Positions 1 through 12,100 of a DNA stretch of 64,000 nucleotides are shown one piece after another. This DNA is from Cryptomeria japonica (lineage: Eukaryota > Streptophyta > Pinopsida > Cupressales > Cupressaceae), in NCBI RefSeq assembly GCF_030272615.1, contig NC_081413.1, positions 159,276,849 to 159,340,848 of the forward strand, given 5' to 3'. The position numbers and the translations under genes are program-made. Each line of letters begins with the position of its first letter. Positions within the stretch are counted from its first letter, which is position 1. The notes beneath the pieces are model-generated. The model saw nothing but the letters and a program-made list of their open reading frames with translations. It did not search any database and was not told where the DNA came from.

Positions 1-13
1 GTTATGATACCAG

Positions 14-103
14 GAACAAAAAGCCTCTGCTGCTTTCAAGGCTCAGATTGAGAAGCTGCAACAAGAGCGTGATGAATTTCAAAGGATGGTCATTGGGAAT
101 CAG
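14..103 (+). CDS. MSD1: MSD1-like exon a (first exon in window)
   Basis: 30 codons starting [16 protein letters not shown] and ending MVIGNQ before a gtgtgc donor. An in-frame stop at 5-7 means the exon begins after the cag acceptor at 11-13. Coiled-coil composition. Confidence 0.85.
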
Positions 104-3100
104 GTGTGCTTTCTATTTAAGAAAAAACTCAAAGAAATGAGGTGATTTGAAATTAATTCTCTTAGAAGGTTGATCTCAGTTTCTGTCTTTTTATTCCTTC
201 AACATGACATTTTGAAGTTTTTATGTCATTATCTTGGCTTATACACCTGGAAGTTCTGAAACAGATTTTATTTTTCTTTATTGACTTGAATTTGTTATAG
301 CAAGTCCGGACTCAGCAGATACATGAGATGAAGAAAAAGGAGAAGGAATATATTAAGCTACAGGTGAATTGTTTTGCTAAGAATGTCATGTTTTCGGTTT
401 AGATGTATATTGTATATCATCTGTTTTATATGCTGAACACAAAAGAACTACTGAATGTTTCTTCTATTGGCTGAACTTTTCACTTGGCAGGAAATTTGAA
501 ATCTTGTAGACTTACCTTTCCTTATTTCCTTGTAACAGATCTAATTTCAGCTCTTGTGATATTTTTCTCTTATTACATGCATTTAGAGCATAGTTTGTGA
601 TACTGGCATATCGAGAGTGCTTTTAGGGCATTTGTTCCTCATTGAGCTTCACAATCATATTAGAATATTTTTAAGGTATACCTAGAGCTTAAATGAGCCA
701 CATAATTTTTGGTGTTTCATAATTTCAGAATTAATTCTAAGTTATTTCACAAAGTATCAGTTGTAGGATTGGCTAATATATTGCTTTTTATCCTAGTCAA
801 ATATTGTATGGTAAATTTATTCCTCTTTTTCCTTGAAACAAATTTCATTTTTTGTAAGATAAAAGGTATAAGAGCCTGAAATATCTTAGAATATAAAAGT
901 ATAGAAATCACATCCAAAAACAGCTGGTTACAGATACAGATTCAAAGAATCAGGTTTTAAACAAAACTGAGTAGACCGCAATAATACTTACAATTGCCAG
1001 AATACTTTCAAAATGGCAAGAACATAACCATTGCTAGAATACTTTCGGAATAACAAGAACAGGACCAAAAAACTGGCAGCATGATTTCAATGAAGCATTA
1101 GCAGTACCAAAAAAGCTAAAATCTTAACAGCACCCAGCACTAAAATTAACTTTCATCAAATTCCTGAGCATTGTTTAGATCAGGAACTTCATCTTGTGAT
1201 CTGAAAATGAATCTAGTCTTGTGTTTATTGGCATTTTTGCGACAGAGAAATGTATGCTAGAGAAGGTTGGGTGGTGTAGGACATCTTGAAACTGTGTTTG
1301 GCAAAGAGAATGTCATTTAGGAATTGGTTATGGTCACCATTGGCCTTATAAATGTAATTGTATTGTAGTGGAAAAACATTAATTGGGTGGCATCAAAAGT
1401 GGAATATGATTGCATGTATAAATTCCTCTTGAAAAGTTGTGCAATTTCAAAAACAATGGCACCTCATATTGAGTCTGTATGCAAATGTTATGGCGTTTGG
1501 AAGTAGGTCAAAGATGGTTGTCAAAATGGCAAATTCATCATGAAAGTGGCAAAAACACATTTACCAGTTTTCAAAAAGCAGCAAATTTATTATTTGCCAG
1601 TTTGTAGAAAGTAGCAAAAACTCATTTGTAGTTTGCAAAGAGCTGCAAATTTGTCATTCTTTGGTTTGTAGAAAGTGGCAAATTCATTGTGCAGTCAAGC
1701 CTATCAAAGGATATTCCAGTTTTTTGACTTTTTCACTTCCTCTCCTTTGATAGTTGTTTTATCTTTTAAATGGTAGGGGAGTCCATACAAACCCTATTTA
1801 TGGTTGACTTGTACATGCTTGAGTCTTAACCTTTTTGGTTGGGAGCTTTTAGTGAGATTTTCCTCTTGTATTGTATGATGTTTATGACTATTGTAGAAGT
1901 TGTAACAGTAGAGTTCATTTAAGAGAGTTACATTGATTCTTGGGGAGCCTGTTACTTTGTTGGACCTCTTGTATAAGGTCCAAGAATTGTGAATCAATCT
2001 TTGTAAGCCATTTTGGAGCACTAAGTGTAACTCTCAATTTTTTGGAGTTCTTACTCACAAAGGTCTTCTCCAAGGTTTACTGATATTTTTCTTACAATGT
2101 TTGAATCTTTCTTCTTGTCTCTTGTTTTTCAGCAGATTGTCTATATGGGAACAAATATCCGTTGGAGAATAAATATTCTCTTAACTTAATTAAGAACCAA
2201 GTTTGCAAGGAGACGCATCTTTGGGATGTGTCTCCCTTACCCAGGGCGTGGTCTGGGACATCCGTGCATGCAGGAGACGCTATGCCACCATTCCCGAGCG
2301 TCTCGTGACATCTTTGAGAAAGAAAATAAAAAACTTTAAAACATAAACACAACATAAAAAATGCAGATGGAAGGCGGAGTATAATGCAAACAAAAGGAAG
2401 AAAAGGGTGCATGAAGGAAGAAAACAAGACAAGAAGGTTTTGCGAGGGTTAAGAAAATCGAAATGCACTAGTCTGGTTTGTGCAACGTTTGGTCTGTGTG
2501 TCCAAACTCCAAACTCAAAGGTTGGTTTGCGATAGCGGATAAGAAGGTTTTTTATTTGTATTGACTCAATCTTAAAATAATAAAATATGAGTGTATGACA
2601 ATCAACACAATACACTGTTGACTGTCATAGACTCATATATATCATATATTTAATAAAAAATAATAAATATGAAGCTTTGTTCTTCATGTATTTCACTGTA
2701 GTTGATTTAGTAATCATTATTATCAGTAATATTTATTGAGTATATTTTGAAATTTACACTAATAATGATCAGATAAATATTATTGAGCTTGTATTTTGAA
2801 ATTCTCATTGATATTTGAATCTTTGAGTGTATTTTGACCAAATAAATATTACTAAGTTTATATTTTCGCTAATAATAAGTATTATTGAATCAAATACTCA
2901 TTCAGTAATATTTATTAAGAAGTTTTTAAATCTATATTAGTGAGTCAGAGTTTGTATTTGATTCAAATGCTTAAAGTTGAACTTAGAGCTTCATATTTAT
3001 TATTTTTTTATTAAATACATTATATATATGAGTCTATGATAGTTAACAGAGTATTGTGTTGACTGTCATAGACTCATATATATATTTGAATAAAATAAAA

Positions 3101-6100
3101 TACAGATTGTTAGATACAAACTTGCATTCCAATTTTTATGAAAAAACTGGCATAATTTCACATCAAATATAATAATTTTTTATTTTTCCATGTAGAATGT
3201 CGGGTGGAGGAAAGCAAGACATGTACCCATTGTGGAAGTAGTGTGATTGTGTTTTAGGGCCGAAGGGTTCAGGTGGAACAACCAAGGTCAAATGTAAGCT
3301 TTTGTCCAATGGCATGGTAAGGTACTGACATGAGGGTGAAGGCTCATTTCCTTCACATATCTGGAAAAGGTGTTGGTCCTTGTCCAAATGAGGTAGAACG
3401 ATATGATTCTATTAGGGATCAAGAAAGGGCTAATGAGAACGTTGCTAATTTGAGCAATCATGCTTCAACAAAAGGGGCAACTACTGGAACTCAAAATCAA
3501 AATAGAGAGTCAAAGGCGAATGTGTCTTCTAGAGGTGTAGCAATAGAATTTACTCGCAAGAGACCACACGTTGGCAGCTCAAACACAATTGGAAGATTGT
3601 TTGATGTGCAAGGTTGAGAAGTGGTTGATGCAACAATTACATGATTCTTTTATGCAAGTGGAATACCCTTTAATGTTGCTCACTCACGTTTTTATGCAGA
3701 GATGGTCCAAGCTATCAATAACGCACTGACATGGTATAAACCACCTAGGTATGAAAAACTTTGCTCTACTCTAATAAAGGGATTTTGGGCTGCAATAAAA
3801 AAGATTTATGGCTGAGGTGAGGATGTTTCAATTTTGAGGACTCAATGGAATAAGTTTTGACGTGGGCATGGTGATTTTTTCTTTCGTGGAAGCTTTGTAT
3901 GATATGAAAGCAAAGAAAGACCCCATAGAGTGGTGGTGGAACTATGGAGTTGAAATCCTTAAATTGCAATCATTTGCAATAAGATTGCTCTCACAAGTAG
4001 CCAACTAATGTTAATGTACTTTAACTTCAATTTTAATGTTAAACTTTATCATTGTTGTTGTTTTGAAAGTTCAATGTCATGATATTTTTGTACATTTGGG
4101 TATGTCCATTAAAAACATCAAAAATCATATACACATTAAAAATCAAATATATTAATTAAAAATTAAAAATATATATACATTATAAATTAAATATATATAT
4201 GTATATATTTATATTTAATAATTTTGTATAAGTATACAAGTTTAAATTTTATGTTATTTTTAATATAATTTTATTACATGTTATTAATATATAGTTTAAT
4301 AAACAATATATTAATAAAGTATTTAATATTTTTAAATTCTAAAACTATATTATAATATTAATTATTTAATCCTTCTTTTGGTGTTGATTCCTGTCCAGGC
4401 AAGGGTGGTCAAAGAAAATGATTGTTCTCTATAGGGGTGGTGTTTTAGAGTATCCATTGCTATTCACAAAATATAATGAGAGTTAAAATATTATATTTGG
4501 ATTTATAGTTTTTGTCTGATTCTTATTCATAATGCAGATCGAGGTTATGTTTAGGATTTTTAATTTTTGGGAGTAAAGAATGTTTAGGGTTTTTATAGAG
4601 GTCAGAAACTCAACAAAATTAATGGATGAAAATTTTTGAACCTTGATGGATTCCATGTAGATTTTTGTTCTAAGGCATTTTGTACTTGAAACCGATATGA
4701 TTTTCAAGCGATCAATAACCTAGATAAAATATGAAAGGTGCTTGTTGCCATCGTTTGGGCAATTTATTTCATTAAACTTGAATAGATAGGTTGCCTAGAT
4801 TGAGTTACTTTGTAGGTACCTGATCTTGGATTGCATCATTTTTGGTATTAGAGTAGGTTGAAGAAGGTGTTGGACCATTGAGAATTTTGCCTTGGAGAAA
4901 ACCCGAAGAATTTGTTGTAGGTGGGATAAGAAAGAAGAATGGTTCATGATGAAGTTGGGATAGAAAAAGCACTAAGAGAAATAGCATAGGGTTGGATGCC
5001 TTGGAATTGACACAAAGAAGAGGTGTTTTCGTGGATAATGTAAGTGAAGATGAAGAAGCAAAACTTGTTTATCAAGGAGAAGAATACATGAATGAACCTT
5101 TCGTAAGGGTTTTGTCTCTTATAAAAAATAAGTATGCCCATTTATCTAGTATCATTTATTTGGCAAGGTTCGGTAGACAAAGATAAGATTGCTCTAGTTG
5201 CACGGGACAAGATTTCTAGAGAAAAGGGTGACGGCGGGGCAAGATTGAGAAACCAGGCTATCCAAAACAAAGTCTTAGGGGTCAAACTGATTTGGAGAAT
5301 GTGTAAAGTGTCCCATAGGAAATGGGCCCAAATTTTATGAAGGAAATACTTGGAGATTGATTCACCAGAAGGAATCCTTACTACCCTCAATCCCCCCAAA
5401 GTATCAAGAATATGGAACTTTATGCAAAGATGTAGGTCAGTTATCACGGATTATGTATTGTGGGACATTCATGATGGTAGGAGAGCTCTCTTCTAGGTGG
5501 ACTCTTGGGTTGGCTATCCTAGCCTTGATAGCATCATAACAATTCCCAACATCGAAGACACTCTCACTTAGCTTTGGGGTAATCGGGTCAAAGGCTATGT
5601 AGTTTTTGACTCCTTAGACGCTTTGCAAGGATGGCATTGGAAGGACTTCACAACCTTTGGTTTTGATGCTCAAGAGGTTGAGCAATTTAAAAATGCTCTT
5701 GTGGATAGAACTCTAGCTTTCAGACAGGGAATAAATAAACTTGTATGTTGTGGATCTGTTGTGACGTATTCACACATCACCCCATTGCAAATGGGGACCT
5801 CTACTTTTTTTTTGCTTTCTGGGGTTCGCTTTCTAGGTGTTTAGGGTTTGTCCGTTAGCCTTTGCATTTTGAGTGTCGCTAGGGGATCAATAGGATGGTA
5901 GGCTTTGCTTGAGCGAGGTGAGTCTTTGGGGCCCCAGAATTAGGGTTTCTTTGAGAGTCTTCCTTAGGGCCTGGTTTTGCTCTTGTTGCTAATTGTGTCT
6001 TGCTTTGTGAGTGAGTATCATCCTTGAAGGTCTGAGTTAGGTCGAGTTGGTGAGTGATGAAGTCTAGAATGTCATCCTGATCTTCAAATGCCCTGAAATT

Positions 6101-9100
6101 TGGTTGAGTCTGGAATGCCCTGATCCTGAAATTTGGCTAAGTCTGGAATGTTTAGATCCTGAAATTTGACTAAGTCTGGAAAACTGAAGAATCCTCCAAA
6201 AACTAGATTTTGCAATATAACTCCTGGAGGTCCGAAACCACTCTCAAACATCTTGAAAGTATATATGGAATATAACTTAAAGTATAAGTGACATTTATAT
6301 TCCATAAAATGATCTTGACGGAGAGTTCAAAATGTCAAATTTCGCTCCTGACCCTTCCAAAGGTTCCAGAGCGAAATTCACTATAATCCTCATTTGCTAC
6401 CTTGAATGGGCTTAAAACTTGGTTCCTCAAGTGGAAAACAATCTATATTTGCCTCTAGGAGAAGATTGAAATTTGAAAAATGAGCAATTAAAGCCTAAAT
6501 CAAGATTTTCGCTCCTGACCCTTCCAAAGGGTCCAGAGTGAAAATCAACCTAAGACTCATTTCTTGCCTTATTTGACCAAATCTTGATTTGCAAGGCATT
6601 TTGAAGGGAAGAGTAGACATGTTTGGACGTTGGGAATGTTTGAAAGCTTTGAAAAAATGAAGGATTCTAGCCAAGAAGGTGAATTTCGCTCCTGACCCTT
6701 CCAAAGGGTCCAGAGCGAAATTCCTTGCAAGCCTATTCTTTTGACCTTGTTTTGGCTTAAGACCTTATCCATTGGGTGAAGGATGATGTTTAGTTACCTC
6801 TTGAGGTGATTTTGAGTTGGAAAAAAGAAGAATCAAGCCCAAATCATGATTTTCGCTCCTGACCCTTCCAAAGGGTCCAAAGCGAAAATCCTCCTAGACC
6901 TCATTTCTTTCCCTATTTGACCAAATTGTGATGTCCAAAGCATGTTGAAAGGGGAAATGGACATGATCTTGCCTTTGAGGGTGTTTGGAAGTTGTGAAAA
7001 TGAAGGATTTTAGCCAGAAAAGGAAATTTCGCTCCTGACCCTTCCAAAGGGTCCAGAGTGAAATTCCTTATAAGCCTACCTTTTGACCTTTCTTGGACAT
7101 GAAACCTTGTTCCTAGGGCAATGAAGGATGAGATTCTACCTTGCAAAGAAGTTTCAAGTTGAAAGAATGATGATTTTGGGTCAAGAATGAGATTTTCGCT
7201 CTTGACCCTTCCAAAGGGTCCAGAGCGAATTTTCTCAAAACCTCTCTTTGCTATTAATTTTTTTGCTAGATCAAGTGTGGGCTAAGGTAAAATCAAGGAG
7301 AAGTTGCCCTTGAGAGTGACTTTAAGCTGCTAAAAACCATGAAAGATGAAGGAATTGAGCCTAAAAATGATTTTTGCTCCTGACCCTTCCAAAGGGTCCA
7401 GAGCGAAAATCCTAAAAACCATCTTTTCTTCCAAAATTTGAGCAAAGTGAAACCTGGACAAGGGTGAGAGAAGTCATTTAGATTGCCTTAGAGTGAATTT
7501 TGGTCGCCAAGAATGCAAATTTTGAAGCCAAATGAGAATTTCGCTCCTGACCCTTCCAAAGGGTCCAGAGCGAAATTCTTAAGATCACCCTTTTTCCTTG
7601 TAAATCAAGTCAAGATTTTGGTTTTTATGACCCGGAGAGGAGTGAGGCAAGGTGTTCTAAGTCTTGGAGGTGGTTTGAAGTTGAAAGGATCGTGAAATAG
7701 CCCTAAAACAAGATTTTTGCTCCTGACCCTTCCAAAGGGTCTAGAGCGAAAATCCTAAAATCTGCCTATTCCTTTCAATTTATGCTAAGCTATGCTTAGA
7801 CCAAGGTAAAAGATGCCCTTGTAATTGCCCTTAAGTCGATGGTTGTCTCTAGAAGTGATGATTTTAGGCCAGAAGAGGAAATTCGCCCTTGACCCTTCCA
7901 AAGGGTCCAGGGCGAAAATCTTTCAATCACCTATTTCGCCTTGCAAAATCAAGATAAACTTGGGTTGGATGAGAGAAGAAAGGTGTTTCCTTGCCTTGTG
8001 AGGTGGATTGAAGTTGAAATGATGAAAAAATGAGCTACAAACAAGAAATTTGCTCCTGACCCTTCCAAAGGGTCCAGAGCGAAAAACACTAAAACCATCC
8101 TTTTTTCCAAATTTTGTGGTAAGTCAGGCCTGGACTAGGGTGAGAAAAGCTATTTGGAATGCCTTGGAAAGATGTTTGACCTTCAAAAATGTGAATTTTG
8201 AGCTAAAGTTGGAATTTCGCTCCTGACCCTTCCAAAGGGTCCAGGGGGAAATTCTTATAGGGTCTGTTCTTGGAGAAAATCTCGGGCAAGTTTCATGTTA
8301 ATATCTTTTTGTTGATGATTTAAGTTGAAAATGCTATGTTGAAATGAATTTATCATGTGTCCTTGATCATCTTTTGGTTTGTTTTGGCAGATGAAAGAAG
8401 ACCAGGCTAGGACAAGGACGACCTTCTCCAGCCCAGCATCAACAAGGACGACCTTCTCCAGCCCAGCCTCATCAAGGATGACCTCTTCCAGTCCAACATT
8501 TGAAGGAAAGACAAGGTGGCATCCCAGTCATCACTCCTCCAGTCGGGTTGGTCCACTTAAGCATGTCCAGATTCAATGTGCCTGACTCATCAAAGATGGC
8601 ACTAACTTCGATGTACCTACCCCGACTATCCATTGGTCGAATATTCCAGAGAAGACATGTGTCCAAATAATGCAATTATTTCATTGGTCAGAATTAAGTT
8701 TGTTGTAACTAACCCTAATTAGGGTTTTCATTGTAAAATCTCGGCCATTGATCTCAAATTGATTTGAGCCATTGAATTGTATTGAGGGCGCTATATAAGC
8801 CCTGGCTCCTCATTTGTAAAGGCTAATAGTGAGTCAATAATAGCTAATAGTTAATAGTTAGTAATAGAGGCCAGAATAGTAGAATAGCAATTAGAGTAGA
8901 TTAAGAAGAGAAGGCAAGACATTGTTGCCTTAATTGTAAAGACTTCTTTTCATTGAAGATATGGTGGAATATGTTGTTTCTTTGCAATGTGCATGGTCTC
9001 TTGTTGAATCTTCATTTTTGATGATAGATGATTAGATTGAGTGAAGAAAATTGTTGAATGCACCTGTGTGGAATCTGTCTAGTCCATACCACTAGCCTCT

Positions 9101-12100
9101 TACTAATGGTAAGTACGCCCTGCGTGGTCAATTGGCATAAAATGAGCTTAATCTTAAGTCGTTACACGTCTATTGTTCATGCATTATCTTGAATGGTGAT
9201 CATTGTCAGATGGTGTACGATTTGAACGTATTGGAAGCATCCCTTAGAAGATCGCACTGAGTTGGTGTTGAATTGTTCAACCTGATGGTGAGACACAGCC
9301 CAGTAGGACTCCACCTAGTCATTCATCCATCTTCTCGCATTCTAGATAGTAGAGTACACTTCCTGAACCCTGCATCTTTCGTCATTTGTTTGTTTTCCAG
9401 TTAGTTAATAGGACCTGTGATTCTAGCAAATCAGACGTTTAGGTCGTCAAGTGTAAGTCCCCTTGTGATTCCAGCAAAATCACATCATACCACAGAGAGC
9501 TTATCCACACGTAGAGATCCTACATAACAGAACCTTGGAGTTACTCCGACTGATCCTTCAGCGAGATCTTCAGCAGTCGGGAACTTTGTTCAAGAGAGGA
9601 TAAGATACTTCGGTATTTTATTCTGTGTTCGCTTGTGCATAAAAAACACATCAACAGGATCCAAATTAGGCGCTTACATTGTGAAGGATGGTTATGCAAA
9701 AATGACAAAGACTTTGGATAGACAAAGATCTGACTGGCCCCTTCCGTTTTGTTGGAATAAACATGAGTTACCCAAAACAACACTCTTCATGTGGGCTGCC
9801 TTGCAAAAGAAAATCCTTACTACAAAAGGATTTAGGAAGATGAGATTCCAGGTCCCTCTAGATGCACTCTATGCAAGCAATAGGATGAAACAATTGATCA
9901 TCTCTTGTTGAGTTACTCTTTCTCACACAAGTGTTGGATATGGCTTTGTGCTAAGTTGGGATGGATTGGAGCCCTACCCAATGGTATTTTATGGTTGTTT
10001 CACAACTTTCCAAACATTAAGAAAATAGCAACTTTTAACTGTTTATGGAATATTAGTCCCTCGATCCTCTTTTGGGAGATTCGGAAGGAAAGAAATCGGA
10101 GGGTGTTTCAAGATAAAGAAATGTCCATCTTGTCTTTCCTAAACAAGGTTGAGGCAGCCATAATGGAAATTGTCAATAGCAGTTTGGGTTAGTTTGCTCC
10201 TAAGAATTTTTTTTTCACTAATTGGGATGCAAAAATGAGATTGAATTGGGTTGGCCTGTGGGTTTCGACATGGATTGGTGAGAGGAATGGAAAGGATGTG
10301 TTAGCTAGATAGGGTGTTGTTCGGAAGGCACCTCAACATGGATGCTTAAAGCTTAACTTCGATGGTTCTTCTAGAGGGAATCCAGGTGTCTTTGGCACGG
10401 GATGCATTGTTAGAGTTTGGGGGACATGGTCAAAGCAACTTCCAAGCCCCTACCTCAAGGTACTAATAACGAGGTGGAATTAAGGCTCTAATACACGGCT
10501 TGGATCTATGCAAGGATTTGAAAATCAAAAAGTTGGAAATTGAAGGCGACTTTGCTATTGTGATAACTGCACTCAGATCGGGATTGACTCCAAATTGGAA
10601 ATTGAATGCTCTTTTGGAAAAGGCAGTACAAATGATTGCCCACTTCAATAACACCACAACAAATCATGTATATAGAGAAGGCAATTGGGAGGTAGACAAA
10701 CTTGCTAATGCTGCGGCGAACTGGATAGAAAATTTAGAAGTTGGAGTGGACACTTATATTAATGCTCACCTTGAATTCGGAAAGTACGAAACCAACAAGT
10801 GTCAACTCATCTTAAGCTCTCTTCAAGAAATTTTAGTTTATATCAATGGCTTTGTGGTACTTTGGCGAAGGAAATTGCACCGTGGAGTGATGTGTGGCAA
10901 TCGAAGGCATGACAAGGACAGTTATTCGTATTTCCTATCCCGAGAAATAAATGTAAGCTTGGTTGGCTGCGCATGCGAGATTGTCTATATCTCAAGGAAA
11001 TGGGATTTTTCCCTCATTCTTCATCCTTTACTCATTCATGTTGGTTCCTTTATTGTATGTCTGGTTCAATGGACTCCCCAATTAGGCTTCATAGTGGTAG
11101 GCATCAAATGGCTTGTTTTGGCCAGATTTTGGACTTGCGATTGAAGACCATCACCAGGGGCCATTACATTCCTTGCGTTGAACAATTGGAAATTGAGGCA
11201 ATTAAAATGGTTTTGGGAAGGACTTCATGGCCGACGAGGATTGATACAAGGTGAATTCTGAGATTTCCTCAAGGTTTTTGCCTCTCTTTTGGACTTGGGG
11301 GGAGGAAAGTTGACATTCTCCTTTTGCTATGGGAGGTCTTCATTTTTGACATTTTGGTTGATGATGTTGATATTGTGGTCTAGGCTGAATTGGGCGTGGG
11401 GATTCCTTGGGCAAAGGATATCCCAAAACATCTCATTCTTGGTGCAGTGGTTCCTCAATAGTCATTTATACTCAACTTGGGTGCCTTCACTCTCTTGAGT
11501 GTCATAACCATTGGGTGATCGTTGGGCATGATTTCTTGAGGAAAATAAATGCACTTGAGGCAGTGGATAACTTGGATTGGCTTTTTTAGTTTATAGACAT
11601 TGTGTGATGGAGATTTTGATGCTACATGAGGGGTCGCCTCAGTCTGTGGCTTTTTGGTGTTTTGTTGATAAGTCCTGGACTCTTTTTGGAAGTGGTTTTG
11701 GCTTGGTTCCTTTGGCCTGTTGTCAGGCTTCATCTCTTCGTGGAAAGAGGTTCATTTTTTCTTTTTTGACGTCGATACAATATGGCTTGTGTTTTGACAA
11801 TGTTTGGCCAGAGCAACAATTGGAATTCATCAATATGAAGGGCGCTTTGGATGAATAGGGTCTGTGTTTGCTCAATTTTTGGCTCTAGGTTGTTGGACAA
11901 GGAACAACCAAAGTTTGGTAGTGTTGAGACATGGACCAGCTAGGACTCGAACCTAGGACCTTCCATAACGCTGTTGGAGTGCTCTACCACTGAGCTACTG
12001 GCCCCTCTTGGACCAGTCCATTGTCGGTCCGGGTGTGGCTTATTTCCAACACCAACACCCCCCCTTAAGCCACACCTCTCGTGTGTTTGGGGCTCCTAGC

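Larger units (their letters stand above)
5757..9656 (+). mobile_element. Giant solo LTR, family A (copy 1)
   Basis: TG at 5757 (tgttgtgacgta) and CA at 9656 (aaacacatcaaca), flanked by a perfect 5-bp duplication ggatc (5752-5756, 9657-9661); removing it restores the LINE frame. 3900 bp. No coding domain, PBS or internal direct LTR repeat. A CCAAT-like attggtcag and TATA box sit about 860 bp from the 3' end, so the layout is U3 (with a hairpin array), R and U5, that is, one LTR. Alternative: a non-LTR non-autonomous element with TG/CA ends, less likely given the promoter position. Confidence 0.85.

Noticed and set aside
6341-8252. CRISPR-like array
   Set aside because: The units are regularly spaced palindromes, but linkers are ~130 bp and mutually related, the genome is a plant, and the array lies within an LTR with defined ends.
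10500-11144. Stand-alone RNase H gene (214 codons)
   Set aside because: It is the RNase H part of a LINE relic; the upstream catalytic segment is in another frame and the frame runs on into 3' UTR-like sequence.
11932-12006. A functional tRNA gene
   Set aside because: The anticodon loop has 9 nt and the stem is imperfect, the block is repeated in both LTRs, and it sits inside a defined retroelement.
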